Origin: Xylanibacter brevis ATCC 19188
GTDB taxonomy: Bacteria > Bacteroidota > Bacteroidia > Bacteroidales > Bacteroidaceae
Length of the DNA stretch: 64,000 bases
NCBI RefSeq assembly: GCF_000621725.1
Contig: NZ_JHXM01000008.1
Coordinates: 1 to 64,000, forward strand
Reading direction: 5' to 3'
In this document: positions 1-9,389 of the stretch, piece after piece
Numbering within the stretch: the first letter of the stretch is position 1
How the letters are laid out: every line of letters begins with the position of its first letter
The notes under the pieces: generated by a model
Database searches by the model: none
What the model was told of the DNA's origin: nothing
What the model saw: the letters and a program-made list of their open reading frames with translations, nothing else
Made by a program: the position numbers and the translations under genes

Positions 1-660
1 CCCTCAGAGGCACATACCCAGACAGGTCCGCAGAAGGTGATGTGGAAGTCCGCAGGAAGGCTCTCGGGGGCTGTCTGCCCCCTGCCGCTGGGCACCCCCT
101 GAGTGTTTTTCATGGCGTGGGCTTCGCCAAGGCGAGTCAACGAATCCAGTATGAAGTCATATTCTCAGATGAAAAGGTCAACGTTTCCAGTACGAAGTCC
201 ACTAACCCGGGAAAAGAGACAACAAAAACAGGAAAGCAGACAACCTAATCAGAGAGATAAGTCAACAAAATCAGTATAATAAACAGTAATTAACAAAACA
301 GTAACAAATCAAGGCTCTGAGGGAGTCAACACTATACAGGGAAAGACATGGCTTAATGCCCTTGGCATCGTTTTACCAAATGTATTCTTCCCCATAATTG
401 TATCTTATTGAGCGCAAAGTTAAATAAAAATGTTTAATATAATAAACATTTTTAAGAATATTTGTGCTTTAACACATGTTTTTGGTTCTTTTGGTCTGAA
501 AACTGCGCTCCGTCTGTCGATATAGTGGAACTTTTGCTGTTTTTGCTTTCATAATTTGTTAAAAGACTAATATTTTTGCCTCTGTGCTCATATTTTTAGC
601 AAACAAATCATTATCTTTGTAACCTATAATGTAATGATGTGTAACATAGAACGAACACAG
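1..660. other. Left-edge region without a supported gene
   Basis: I find no convincing gene here. The first 250 bases are G/C-richer and contain short hairpins such as GGGGC/GCCCC near 67-83. They may be the end of an element lying outside the window. The rest is A/T-rich. On the minus strand a TAACTTTG box (complement of 412-419) could start a leftward transcript, but no plausible protein follows it. The rightward promoter of the fic gene lies at the end of the stretch. Confidence 0.4.
612..619 (+). promoter_or_regulatory. Bacteroidetes -7 box (TATCTTTG) for fic
   Basis: TATCTTTG fits the Bacteroidetes housekeeping -7 consensus TAnnTTTG and lies about 58 bases before the fic start codon, which predicts a short leader. 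A second candidate, TATTTTTG, lies near 571. The assignment rests on consensus match only. Confidence 0.45.
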
Positions 661-677
661 GTCACAAGAAAAGATAC

Positions 678-1694
678 ATGACAGATTTACAAAAGAAATA
701 TAGTCAGGCAGACGAGAACAACCGAAAACTATCTGCTTATCGTCCACTGCCACCAGAGACACTAAAGTCGCTGCGTGAATACTATCGTGTGGGGCTGACC
801 TATACCAGTAATGCCCTGGAGGGCAACAGCCTGACTGAATCTGAAACCAAAGTGGTTATCGAGGACGGATTGACGATAGAAGGCAAACCACTACGCGACC
901 ATTACGAGGCTGTTGGTCATGCGAAAGCCTACGACTACATTTACAATATCACCGAGAAAGAAGGGTTGGCGGAAGAAGATATCCTCTGTCTGCATCGTCT
1001 GTTCTATCAGCAGATTGATTCTGAAAAGGCAGGCCACTACCGCAACGTTAAGGTGTATATCAGCGGCAGTCGCTATGCCGTTGCTGCTGTATCGAAAATC
1101 CCTGATGAGATGCAGAAACTTGTCAGGTGGTACAACGAAAACGAGAAGAAACTGCATCCTGTGGAACTGGCCGCAACGTTGCACCAGCGTTTCGTGTTTA
1201 TTCACCCATTCGTTGATGGTAACGGACGTGTGGCCCGACTGTTGATGAATCTAGCTCTGTTGCGTAATGGCTATACTATCGCAATCATTCCAGCTATCCT
1301 TCGTCACGAATATATCTATTCGCTCGAAACAGCTCATACCCGCCCAGAGGTGTTCACCGACTTCATTGCCGACCGTGTGGTAGCCACCCAACTCGACCTG
1401 CTAAGGCTGATGAGAGACGATGATACTGTAAATGATACTTTAAATGATACTGTAAATGATACTGTAAAACGCACGAATACCTCTCTGTTGTCCAAAACTG
1501 AACAAGCGGTACTGGATGCTATTAGTACGCATCCCGATTACTCTTATGAACAACTGGCGGCAACTTGCGGCGTCTCGCGCCCAACCATTGCCCGAACAGT
1601 CAAGTCACTACAGATTCATGGACACATACGTCGTGTCGGTTCTGATAAAACAGGTCATTGGGAGGTGATTAACGAAGTTATACGTGAATCTTGA
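678..1694 (+). CDS. Fic-domain protein, class II, with C-terminal winged helix
   Basis: Fic enzymes usually transfer AMP from ATP to hydroxyl side chains of target proteins. The catalytic motif HPFVDGNGR starts at His176 and is intact, with the acidic residue and both glycines present. Near the N terminus, residues 44-49 (SNALEG) match the class II inhibitory motif [ST]xxxE[GN], so activity is probably autoinhibited. A helix-turn-helix segment at about residues 280-330 (the region with EQLAATCGVSRPTIART) suggests DNA binding or autoregulation. Between the two domains lies a low-complexity NDT[VL] linker encoded by a 12-base tandem repeat. At 338 residues the length is normal for Fic proteins with a C-terminal winged helix. 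The target is unknown. Confidence 0.9.
   Translation: MTDLQKKYSQADENNRKLSAYRPLPPETLKSLREYYRVGLTYTSNALEGNSLTESETKVVIEDGLTIEGKPLRDHYEAVGHAKAYDYIYNITEKEGLAEEDILCLHRLFYQQIDSEKAGHYRNVKVYISGSRYAVAAVSKIPDEMQKLVRWYNENEKKLHPVELAATLHQRFVFIHPFVDGNGRVARLLMNLALLRNGYTIAIIPAILRHEYIYSLETAHTRPEVFTDFIADRVVATQLDLLRLMRDDDTVNDTLNDTVNDTVKRTNTSLLSKTEQAVLDAISTHPDYSYEQLAATCGVSRPTIARTVKSLQIHGHIRRVGSDKTGHWEVINEVIRES
1422..1469 (+). repeat. 12-bp tandem repeat inside fic (4 units)
   Basis: Four near-identical copies of GATACTGTAAAT encode the repeated peptide NDTV/NDTL in the linker between the Fic and winged-helix domains. Because the unit is a multiple of three, gain or loss of copies would change linker length without breaking the frame. 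Confidence 0.85.
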
Positions 1695-1766
1695 AACCAA
1701 AAGTAGGCTTATACCTTCGGAGTGGGTTCGTAGTAGGTTCGTAGATGGAAGAAGAAAGAACGCTCA

Positions 1767-2120
1767 TTGGAGTATGCAAAGTTAAAAAGTAAAACGATAA
1801 TAGATAAGAGAATGGACTACGATGGCAGATTTATCATGCAGAAGACGGTGGATTGGTCGCTGTTGAATGACGGAATGACCATTCCTGTGTCAGCATGTGC
1901 GCCTATTTCCTGTATCACTCGTTCACAGAACAACGACTCCACGAACATTATTATCATCAGTCCCCGCTCGAGCTCCGCTCGCTTGCTACCATCGGGACGC
2001 AAGAACTACCATCGTATTATTCATAAGAACAATCCGCACTTCAACCGCAAGAAGTTCCAGTTTGAATTTGCAAATGGAGAGGTGTTGAGGCTTAAGCTTT
2101 ATGAGCATTTGAAATTTTGA
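1767..2120 (+). CDS. Hypothetical protein upstream of the Wadjet operon
   Basis: I do not recognise this 117-residue protein. Another start is possible at 1812 (MDYDGRFIMQ). The C terminus is basic (HFNRKKFQFEF) and ends eight bases before the jetA start, so it is probably co-transcribed with the Wadjet-like genes. A TACCTTCG promoter-like box lies at 1712-1719, with two GGTTCGTAG direct repeats just after it. It could be a truncated remnant of a larger DNA-interacting protein; nothing in the sequence settles this. Confidence 0.45.
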   Translation: MEYAKLKSKTIIDKRMDYDGRFIMQKTVDWSLLNDGMTIPVSACAPISCITRSQNNDSTNIIIISPRSSSARLLPSGRKNYHRIIHKNNPHFNRKKFQFEFANGEVLRLKLYEHLKF

Positions 2121-2127
2121 TTGCATA

Positions 2128-3327
2128 ATGGAGATACTTTCACATTTCAGAACGATAGAAGAACTCACGAAAACACTCTCGCGTGAACAAGGACTGCTAA
2201 GTGAGATGTTTGAGAAGCGAAAACTGATGAAGTTTCCGTTGGGATTGGCTTTGGAACTCGTTGGCGGAAATGAGACACGCCTCAGAAGACTCGTTGATTA
2301 TGGTGTATTGGTAGAAACAGGGAATACCATAGAGATAGAAAGCGACTACCTGAACTTCTTCGAGGAGGTACTGAATGTCAACGAAGAAATAAGCGTGTTG
2401 AGCGTTCAGGAGTGCATCAATACGCTGAAAGAGTACATCGGCTATTTCCTGCAAGAGACCAATACCAACCGAAAAGCAGGATACCAGGACAGTGTGCGGC
2501 AGCTGCTGAAAAAGACTGGATTCAGAACGCTGAAGAATGTTGTAGATTTGAAACGCAATATGGACAATGCGTATAAGCAAGAGCCCAACTACATCATCAA
2601 GAAAAAGAAACTTCAGAATCTAGACGAGAAAAGCCACAGTATCCGTTCGATGATACGTGAGTGTGAGAAACTGATGGATAACGAACATGCTTTCTTCTTG
2701 ATGGCCAACGATCCACACATGGCCAAGACATGTAGCGATGTCAAGCATGACTTTGTGGAGGCTTATCATGCTCTTATGGAGATAGACAGGCAGATTATTG
2801 TATATATCAACCAGATAGAGCAGCAGAACCAACTCTATAAGAAGATACGTAAGCTCAAATATTTGCAAGACCAGTTACTCATCAAGACAGACACCAATCT
2901 GTTACAGGTGTTAGAGGACAGCAACCCTCTTTGGATGGAATCACGACAATACAGCAAAATTCGTCTTTCATTGGAAATATTGAGAGAGAGTGACCAAATA
3001 GTAGCAGTTTTGAGACGAATAGCTGAGCGTAACGGCTTGAAGAAAACAGCCAGGACAGAAGCAGAACCGCTGACAGATGAAGATTTGCAAGAACATACTC
3101 AAAGACTGAAGGAGGTGGATCCTGCTGAAGTGTGGAATGCGTTCTCGGCTTCAAGTTATAATCTGTTTGATTTCATCTTGAGATACGACTATAAGGCGAA
3201 GCTTGATCTAGAAGATCATACAGCGCTCTTCTGCCAGTTGGTCATCCTTCATCCAGACGAATGTAGGATGACCGGGAAATATGCAACTTATCAAGACATC
3301 GAATATCCTATCATCTATGCGAAATAA
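2128..3327 (+). CDS. jetA: JetA-like subunit of a Wadjet anti-plasmid system (MukF/kleisin-like)
   Basis: This 399-residue, largely helical protein opens a tightly packed four-gene operon whose order and overlaps match Wadjet (JetABCD, also MksFEBG-like): kleisin, small winged-helix subunit, SMC ATPase, Toprim nuclease. In that family the kleisin bridges the SMC heads, and the complex loop-extrudes and cuts small circular DNA. Sequence identity is not obvious by eye, so the call leans on position, helical heptad-rich content (about residues 140-260) and the diagnostic jetC and jetD. The lack of type I or II hallmark domains that I could recognise makes type III most likely. It overlaps jetB. 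Confidence 0.7.
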   Translation: MEILSHFRTIEELTKTLSREQGLLSEMFEKRKLMKFPLGLALELVGGNETRLRRLVDYGVLVETGNTIEIESDYLNFFEEVLNVNEEISVLSVQECINTLKEYIGYFLQETNTNRKAGYQDSVRQLLKKTGFRTLKNVVDLKRNMDNAYKQEPNYIIKKKKLQNLDEKSHSIRSMIRECEKLMDNEHAFFLMANDPHMAKTCSDVKHDFVEAYHALMEIDRQIIVYINQIEQQNQLYKKIRKLKYLQDQLLIKTDTNLLQVLEDSNPLWMESRQYSKIRLSLEILRESDQIVAVLRRIAERNGLKKTARTEAEPLTDEDLQEHTQRLKEVDPAEVWNAFSASSYNLFDFILRYDYKAKLDLEDHTALFCQLVILHPDECRMTGKYATYQDIEYPIIYAK

Positions 3328-3874
3328 CACTCAAAGAATATACGAGCGACTGAGCCGAGGAGAATTCCTCTCGGTTGATAGTACGGACACCTCTATCCGT
3401 CATTTATATGAGGATATAGAGGAAAATACAGAAGATTATACAGACTATTTTAAGGAAATTGGTCTGCAACTGGAATCAGGAAATGGCTATTTCTATTTTT
3501 CACGAATAGACGAAGGAAAACAGTCTATTGAACAGAAGTTGGATAGCTTTTCCAAGTGGCTCGACTACTTAGACTTTTTGAAGTGTTATAATCAGTCGTT
3601 TACAGCAGGTTATCAGTTCCGTAAGAGTCATCTGATAGAGCAGATAAGCCTGGACATTGAACTGAAAGAGAAAGCTGGACATCTGTTTAAGAAATACGGA
3701 GTAGGCTCTTATTTGGAGATAGTAAACAAGCTGCTTCAGGAAATGCTGAGTATGGGCTTTGCAGAGTGCATCAGCGAACAGGATGAGACCTATAAAATTA
3801 CTTCGGCTTTCCGTTATGCCGAGGAATTGGTTAACATGATTCAAATAGCCAACGAAGATGAAGTACCTGAATAA
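3317..3874 (+). CDS. jetB: JetB-like subunit of Wadjet (MukE-like)
   Basis: A 185-residue protein using the ATG at 3317, which overlaps the jetA stop by 11 bases; an in-frame ATG at 3281 is the alternative. MukE/JetB proteins are small winged-helix subunits that bind the kleisin and regulate the SMC ATPase. The N-terminal segment (RIYERLSRGEFLS) resembles the start of MukE-like proteins. The stop overlaps the jetC start by 17 bases, indicating translational coupling. The assignment depends strongly on operon context. Confidence 0.65.
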   Translation: MRNNTQRIYERLSRGEFLSVDSTDTSIRHLYEDIEENTEDYTDYFKEIGLQLESGNGYFYFSRIDEGKQSIEQKLDSFSKWLDYLDFLKCYNQSFTAGYQFRKSHLIEQISLDIELKEKAGHLFKKYGVGSYLEIVNKLLQEMLSMGFAECISEQDETYKITSAFRYAEELVNMIQIANEDEVPE

Positions 3875-6800
3875 GATCATATTTATCAATAGTGCTAACA
3901 TACCGTATGCAGAGATTTCTGTAGATGGCAATGTGCATTTTACTGGAACTCAGGGCGTGGGAAAGAGCACCGTATTGAGGGCGTTGTTGTTTTTCTACAA
4001 TGCAGACAAGCACCGTTTGGGCATTCAGCAGGGACAGAAGTCTTTCGATGAGTTCTATTTCCGTCAATCAAACTCTCATATACTATACGAGGTGATGCGC
4101 GACAATGGGGCCTATACTATTTTGGTAAGCAGATACCAAGGTCGTGCATCGTGGCGATTCATCGATGCACCTTATCAGCGCGAATGGCTCGTTGAGGATG
4201 ATAAACAGGTTTTAAGCGACTGGGTGAAGATACGTGAGCGTATCGACAAAAATGTGGCTGTTTCTGCAAGAATAGATTCGGGCGTGATGTTCAAGGACAT
4301 CATCTTTGGCAACACCCATGATCATAAATATACCCGTTATGCTTTGGTGCAGAGTGCTCACTATCAGAACATTCCGCGAAGCATACAGAACGTGTTTCTG
4401 AATACCAAACTTGATGCCGATTTCGTGAAGAACACTATCATACAATCGATGGCAGACGAGGACTTGCCTATAGACTTGCAAACCTACAGACGACTGGTGA
4501 CTGATTTTGACCGCGAGTATGACGAGATAGACTGTTGGTTCAAGCAGACACGTGATGGAAACTACCCTGTGCGTCAACAGGCATTGAAGATAGCCGAACA
4601 GGGAAGGCGAATTGTGGCACTCGACCAGCAATTATTGGATGTGTGGCGTATGCTGAATCATGCTGTGGCAGAGAGCGAACAGAAGATTCCATTTTTGGAG
4701 GCTGAAGCGGCAGAAATGAAAACGAACATCGAAAAAGAGCGCACACATGAAAAGGAGCTCACAACAGAATATGACAAGGATAGAGATGCGTTAAACCAAG
4801 AGTTAGGAGGCAAGAAGGGTAAGCTAAAGGAGATAACACAAACCAGAAAGGACTTCGAGGAACTTGGCATTGAGGAGAAACTGGCATTGGCGGCTCGTGA
4901 AGAGAGCATCAAGCAGGAAGCTGCCGACAAACAAATGTTGTTGGATGATCTTTTGAAAACCCATGCATCCATAGAAGAAAAGTACAATATTGCCCGAGGG
5001 AAGCTGGAGAATGCCCGGCAGGCGTTCGATATTGCACAAAAGGAGGCTTACTATCAGAAGCAAGAGGCGTTGCAAAAAGAACGCAAACGACTGGAAGAGG
5101 AGCGCACAAAAAACAGAAATGTTATAATGGACGCCTTCAATAGTTGGCGACATGAGTCTGACGAGCGATTGCAAATGCTGCTGGCAGAGCAAAACAGGGC
5201 CGACAATGCCGTGAAGGAGTTGCGTCTGTGGCATCCAAAGGCCGAGGAATTGTCCCAGATAATGGAACAGCTTAAGCAATTAGAGGTGACAGAAAAGGAG
5301 AACGCAGCACAGCAGACAGCCGTCAGAAGCCAGATTGCCCAGGTGGCTGCTGCGTATGAGATGAAGGAGACAGAACTGAAACAGGCCTCTCAGCATGAGC
5401 AAGAACGCTTAGAGGAAAGCCGCACTCAATGTAAGGAGCAAATCGCCAAGATAGAAGTGTTGCTGTCACATCTCGATGGTTCGTTGTATCAGTGGCTGAC
5501 CGAAAATGCGGAAGGATGGGAAAAAACCATTGGTAAAGTGGTTGACGAAGAAAGAATACTGTATGCGGGGGGATTGGAACCGCAGTTGGATACAACTGCT
5601 TCCGCCAGTCTGTTCGGCATCAAACTGAACTTAAACGACATTGATGCTGTCCATCACACACCAGATGATTATCGTGAAGAGAAAAAACGTCTGGAAGAGC
5701 AATTGCAACAGACAAACCGAGAATTTACACAATTACCCACCACTCTTCAGGAAGACATCTCGAAACTTGGGAAGAAATATGCCATTCAGCTCAATCCTCT
5801 CCGTCAGCAGGCAACATTGCTAAAAGTGGAGGAAGAACAGATTCCCATGAAGCGGCAGAATCTGCAAAATCAGCAGCATCAGTTAGAGATGGAAGAGCAA
5901 GAACTGATAGCACAAGAAAAGGCTATCCGTGAACGATCCTTCAATGAAGCCCTACTGAAAGTTCAAGCAGAAAAAGACGCCCGCGAAACGAAAGAGATCA
6001 AGAACAAAAAGGAACTCAAAGACCTTGACACTGCCTTTAACAAGGCGTCAAAAGCCCTTGACGAAGAATTACGACTGTTCAAGGAATCGCAAGCTAAAGA
6101 GGCAACTGTCCGTCATCAAGAGTTCGCTGCTCAAAAGGTTCAATTAAACGAACAACAGAAGGCAGAATTGGCTGGTAAGGGCGTGGACGTAACGCTGCTG
6201 GAGCAATATCGAAAGGCTCTGGACGCTCTCAATGAACTGCTGAAACAAATAGAAGCAGAACGCTCAACGGTGATTCGGTTCCGCGATGCAGAGCAAAACC
6301 TGTTTGCCAAGGAGCCGGAAATCAAGAAGAGTATCAAGGAAATAGAGCAACAGCTCACGATGATGCGCCAGCGCTATGAAGACAAGCGTGCCCGTATTGA
6401 GAAGAAACGGCAGGAGATAGAAGAACGTCAAAAATCGATTCTGAAGGAATTGACACACAGACGCGAGGGACTGAACCAATATCACCAGATGGTGGAGAAT
6501 GAGCATCTGGTCCCTGATTCATTCGTTACGGATGATAAGGTGGTAGAGAGTCATCAGGACTGCCTGCAACTCATCAGCCAACTGAGAGGAACAGTCAATC
6601 AGAAGCGTGAGACGATGGAAAAGCTGAAGGATACAGTTGTTAACTTCAACCGCAATTTCAAGCCTCAGAATGCCTTCCATTTCAACACGATGCCTGTGAC
6701 GGATAATGACTACCTGCAGATTTCCGTTGATTTGCAGGACTTCATGGATAATAACAAGATAGAAGAGTTCCGCTGTCGCACCAGCGAGCATTATAAGGAC

Positions 6801-7511
6801 ATCCTGGGACGTATCTCTACGGAGATTGGAGCACTGATGAAACGCCGCTCAGATGTGGACAGTGTGATACTGGATATCAACAGGGATTTCGTAGAGAAGA
6901 ACTTTGCAGGAGTCATTAAGAGTATCGAACTGAGGGCGAATGATTCGTCAGACAGGCTCATGCAGTTGCTTATCTCCATACATGACTATACGGTGAAAAA
7001 TGCTCTATCGATTGGCGAACTTAACCTTTTCTCGAGTGACAATCGTGACGAAGTTAACCGCAAGGTAGTGGACTATCTAAAAAATCTCTCCCATCAGTTG
7101 CAAGATGAGCAAACCAGACCAACAGTATCACTTGCTGATGCTTTCCGTCTGCAATTCCGTGTGAAAGAAAACGACAACGACACCAATTGGGTAGAACGTA
7201 TAAATAATGTAGGATCTGATGGTACGGATATTCTGGTTAAGGCAATGGTGAACATCATGCTCATCAATGTATTCAAGAAGAAAGCTGAGCGAAAGAGCGG
7301 TAGCTTCATTGTACATTGCATGATGGACGAGATAGGAAGACTGCACCCCAACAACATCAAGGGCATCCTACAGTTTGCTAATTCGCGCAATATCTATCTC
7401 ATAAATAGTTCACCCACATCTTATAATCCATACGATTACAAATACACCTATTTGCTCAGCAAACATGGGGTAAAAACTAGAGTGGACAAACTTTTGAAAC
7501 GGACAAAATAA
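3858..7511 (+). CDS. jetC: JetC-like SMC/MukB-type ATPase of Wadjet
   Basis: A 1217-residue SMC-like motor. The Walker A motif GTQGVGKST lies at residues 30-38, long charged coiled coils fill roughly residues 270-950 with a globular hinge-like segment around 540-620, an ABC-signature-like stretch (GSDGTD) lies near residue 1120, and the Walker B region ends in MMDE with Asp1157 and Glu1158. This head-coil-hinge-coil-head plan is that of MukB/JetC, which hydrolyses ATP to extrude plasmid DNA before cleavage. It overlaps jetB upstream and is separated from jetD by only two bases. Confidence 0.85.
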   Translation: MKYLNKIIFINSANIPYAEISVDGNVHFTGTQGVGKSTVLRALLFFYNADKHRLGIQQGQKSFDEFYFRQSNSHILYEVMRDNGAYTILVSRYQGRASWRFIDAPYQREWLVEDDKQVLSDWVKIRERIDKNVAVSARIDSGVMFKDIIFGNTHDHKYTRYALVQSAHYQNIPRSIQNVFLNTKLDADFVKNTIIQSMADEDLPIDLQTYRRLVTDFDREYDEIDCWFKQTRDGNYPVRQQALKIAEQGRRIVALDQQLLDVWRMLNHAVAESEQKIPFLEAEAAEMKTNIEKERTHEKELTTEYDKDRDALNQELGGKKGKLKEITQTRKDFEELGIEEKLALAAREESIKQEAADKQMLLDDLLKTHASIEEKYNIARGKLENARQAFDIAQKEAYYQKQEALQKERKRLEEERTKNRNVIMDAFNSWRHESDERLQMLLAEQNRADNAVKELRLWHPKAEELSQIMEQLKQLEVTEKENAAQQTAVRSQIAQVAAAYEMKETELKQASQHEQERLEESRTQCKEQIAKIEVLLSHLDGSLYQWLTENAEGWEKTIGKVVDEERILYAGGLEPQLDTTASASLFGIKLNLNDIDAVHHTPDDYREEKKRLEEQLQQTNREFTQLPTTLQEDISKLGKKYAIQLNPLRQQATLLKVEEEQIPMKRQNLQNQQHQLEMEEQELIAQEKAIRERSFNEALLKVQAEKDARETKEIKNKKELKDLDTAFNKASKALDEELRLFKESQAKEATVRHQEFAAQKVQLNEQQKAELAGKGVDVTLLEQYRKALDALNELLKQIEAERSTVIRFRDAEQNLFAKEPEIKKSIKEIEQQLTMMRQRYEDKRARIEKKRQEIEERQKSILKELTHRREGLNQYHQMVENEHLVPDSFVTDDKVVESHQDCLQLISQLRGTVNQKRETMEKLKDTVVNFNRNFKPQNAFHFNTMPVTDNDYLQISVDLQDFMDNNKIEEFRCRTSEHYKDILGRISTEIGALMKRRSDVDSVILDINRDFVEKNFAGVIKSIELRANDSSDRLMQLLISIHDYTVKNALSIGELNLFSSDNRDEVNRKVVDYLKNLSHQLQDEQTRPTVSLADAFRLQFRVKENDNDTNWVERINNVGSDGTDILVKAMVNIMLINVFKKKAERKSGSFIVHCMMDEIGRLHPNNIKGILQFANSRNIYLINSSPTSYNPYDYKYTYLLSKHGVKTRVDKLLKRTK

Positions 7512-7513
7512 TT

Positions 7514-8341
7514 ATGGCTATAAGTGCATCTATAAAAGCATTGATCTCTGGTGAGCAGGTTGCTGGCTCAAAGTTGAACTGTAAGCTACTTGATGAACTG
7601 ATGGCAGAAGGTTTACTGCTGGTAGCGACTCGTGGTTCTAGAAAAACATATCGTGCCCGTGATACAGAAGCGCTGAAAAGATACCTCATTGACAAAGATG
7701 AGAGTTATCGGATACTTGAAGTGACCGTTACAGATTCTCGCGCTTCATTGGCTGTAGAAACAGGGAATTCTAAACTTCTGAATGTTCGTTCTTGCCCAGG
7801 ATTTCCCGTGAACAGCTATGAACCCATTACATGCTTGCTTCGTGATAATGTATTTGTGGTCAATCCTCCGGATGGCAGTTTTGTGTTCATCGACGACTGG
7901 AAGCATTTTTCCGTTCCAGAGGATATCGTTGTAGTTGGAATAGAGAATATGGAGAACTTCCGTATGATTCGTCAGCAGAGAAAGATGTTTGAGTCTTTAT
8001 TGGGAGGCAAATCACTATTATTTGTCTCACGCTATCCACAATCGACAGATTTACGTAATTGGCTTAAAAGTATTTCGAATAAGTACGTTCACTTTGGCGA
8101 TTTCGATATGGCAGGAATTAGTATTTACTTGACTGAATTCCAAAAATATCTTGGTGACCGTGCTTCGTTTCTGATACCGTCTGATTTAGAACAGCGATTG
8201 TCACAAGGTTCTTCTGTTCGATACAACGCCCAATACGACAAGTTCCACACACTTCATTGTTCAGACAAAAATATACAGTCATTGCTTGAGTTAATCAATA
8301 AATATTGTCGTTGTTACGACCAAGAAGGATATATACAATAG
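7514..8341 (+). CDS. jetD: JetD-like Toprim nuclease of Wadjet
   Basis: JetD is the topoisomerase VI-A-like subunit that cuts the trapped circular DNA. The Toprim acidic residues are visible: Glu144 in VVGIENMENF and Asp196/Asp198 in FGDFDMAG. The N-terminal 60 residues look like a small winged helix. At 275 residues it is shorter than many type I JetD proteins of about 400, which fits a compact type III-like version or loss of an arm domain. Its position directly after the SMC gene is canonical. All catalytic residues that I can check are present, so the system looks functional. Confidence 0.8.
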   Translation: MAISASIKALISGEQVAGSKLNCKLLDELMAEGLLLVATRGSRKTYRARDTEALKRYLIDKDESYRILEVTVTDSRASLAVETGNSKLLNVRSCPGFPVNSYEPITCLLRDNVFVVNPPDGSFVFIDDWKHFSVPEDIVVVGIENMENFRMIRQQRKMFESLLGGKSLLFVSRYPQSTDLRNWLKSISNKYVHFGDFDMAGISIYLTEFQKYLGDRASFLIPSDLEQRLSQGSSVRYNAQYDKFHTLHCSDKNIQSLLELINKYCRCYDQEGYIQ

Positions 8342-8345
8342 TAGT

Positions 8346-8681
8346 ATGAATAATCATCAAAATCATATTGACATTCTTCCTGTTTCTGAGTGTTTGCTAC
8401 TAAATCTGTCAATACCAGAATATCAAAGGCCATATAAATGGAGCGTGTTGAGTATAGATACTATGCTTTGGGATATAAACAATGCCATTCAACAAAGTTT
8501 TGTATTCTCAGATTACAAGTATCGTATCGGTACAATAATCCTTCATAAGTCGGACCAAATACTTGATGTGGTAGATGGTCAGCAACGATTAATTTCGCTA
8601 ACATTGATATCCAAATATTTGGATGCCGATTTTGACAATGCTATTCTGCAAACAATGGGTGCCACAGGGACAGGTGACTGA
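8346..8681 (+). pseudogene. Truncated DUF262 (GmrSD N-terminal) protein
   Basis: Residues 20-45 (the stretch with PEYQRPYKWS) and VDGQQRLISL near residue 77 are the conserved blocks of DUF262, the NTPase/nuclease module of GmrSD-type enzymes that attack modified DNA; DGQQR is the signature. Intact proteins are 400-700 residues, but this frame stops after 111, just after the signature, with a divergent tail. It starts four bases after jetD, so it was probably an extra operon member that lost its 3' part in a deletion. It is most likely non-functional. Confidence 0.7.
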
Positions 8682-8699
8682 CATGTTGATGCTGATGGT

Positions 8700-8732
8700 A
8701 GGGCACAAAGGGGTCTGACCTTATTGTGCCCT
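8700..8732 (+). terminator. Hairpin after the Wadjet/DUF262 operon
   Basis: AGGGCACAA (8700-8708) pairs with TTGTGCCCT (8724-8732), a nine-base perfect stem. It lies between the truncated DUF262 gene and the next gene. No strong T-tract follows, so it may be a terminator or simply an RNA-end stabiliser. Confidence 0.5.
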
Positions 8733-8766
8733 TCCGTTCGAGAAAACCTAAAAAGAAAAGAGAAAT

Positions 8767-9327
8767 ATGAAAGACAGGTCTTTGAACTTTAGAGTGTTTA
8801 AGGCGATTTTGGCATTGCCCGTCACTGTAGGTGTTTTGATCCCCGCAATCCTATTGTACCTTTCTGGTTGGCAGTGGGGCGATGGCTGCCTTTGGAGATT
8901 GATGGTAGGGGCGATCTGTCTTCTTGCCGGTTTGACGCTGGCAATATGGACTATCAGACTATTCCAGAATAAGGGTAAAGGAACGCTGGCTCCATGGGAC
9001 GCCACAAGACATCTAATCACTTCCGGCCCCTATGCCTATGTCAGAAATCCTATGATTACTGGAATCATCCTGATTTTAACTGGCGAAGCGTGCTTGCTGG
9101 GCTCTTATGCAATCGGCATCTGGACTGTCCTATTTCTTGTTATCAACTTGATTTATTTCCCTTTGTCGGAGGAGCCGGGGCTGCGTGCACGCTTCGGAAA
9201 GGAGTATGACACGTATTGCCAGAACGTGCCTCGATACATCCCACGGCTAACACCATGGAAACGGAGGGAATCATTTGGGACAGGAACTTTGATTCACAGC
9301 AATGAAGCTCAGTCAGAAATAATGTGA
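8767..9327 (+). CDS. Isoprenylcysteine methyltransferase (ICMT/PEMT)-family membrane protein
   Basis: A 186-residue integral membrane protein with about four to five hydrophobic segments. The C-terminal half carries the family's SAM-binding block: GPYAYVRNP near residue 88 followed by EEP, RFGKEYDTYCQNVPRYIP near residue 145. Family members methylate small or lipid substrates at the inner membrane; the substrate here cannot be predicted. It ends four bases past the upstream in-frame start of the peroxiredoxin frame, so the two genes may be co-transcribed. Confidence 0.8.
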   Translation: MKDRSLNFRVFKAILALPVTVGVLIPAILLYLSGWQWGDGCLWRLMVGAICLLAGLTLAIWTIRLFQNKGKGTLAPWDATRHLITSGPYAYVRNPMITGIILILTGEACLLGSYAIGIWTVLFLVINLIYFPLSEEPGLRARFGKEYDTYCQNVPRYIPRLTPWKRRESFGTGTLIHSNEAQSEIM

Positions 9328-9389
9328 GAAGTTTGGTGTTCTCAATTTTTTGTGTTTTTTTTGCATCATTGAACAAAACGGAAACGATT

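Noticed and set aside
42-248. 68-codon plus-strand frame at the left edge
   Set aside because: No family resemblance, low-complexity end (Lys/Thr/Gly) and no promoter or start signal.
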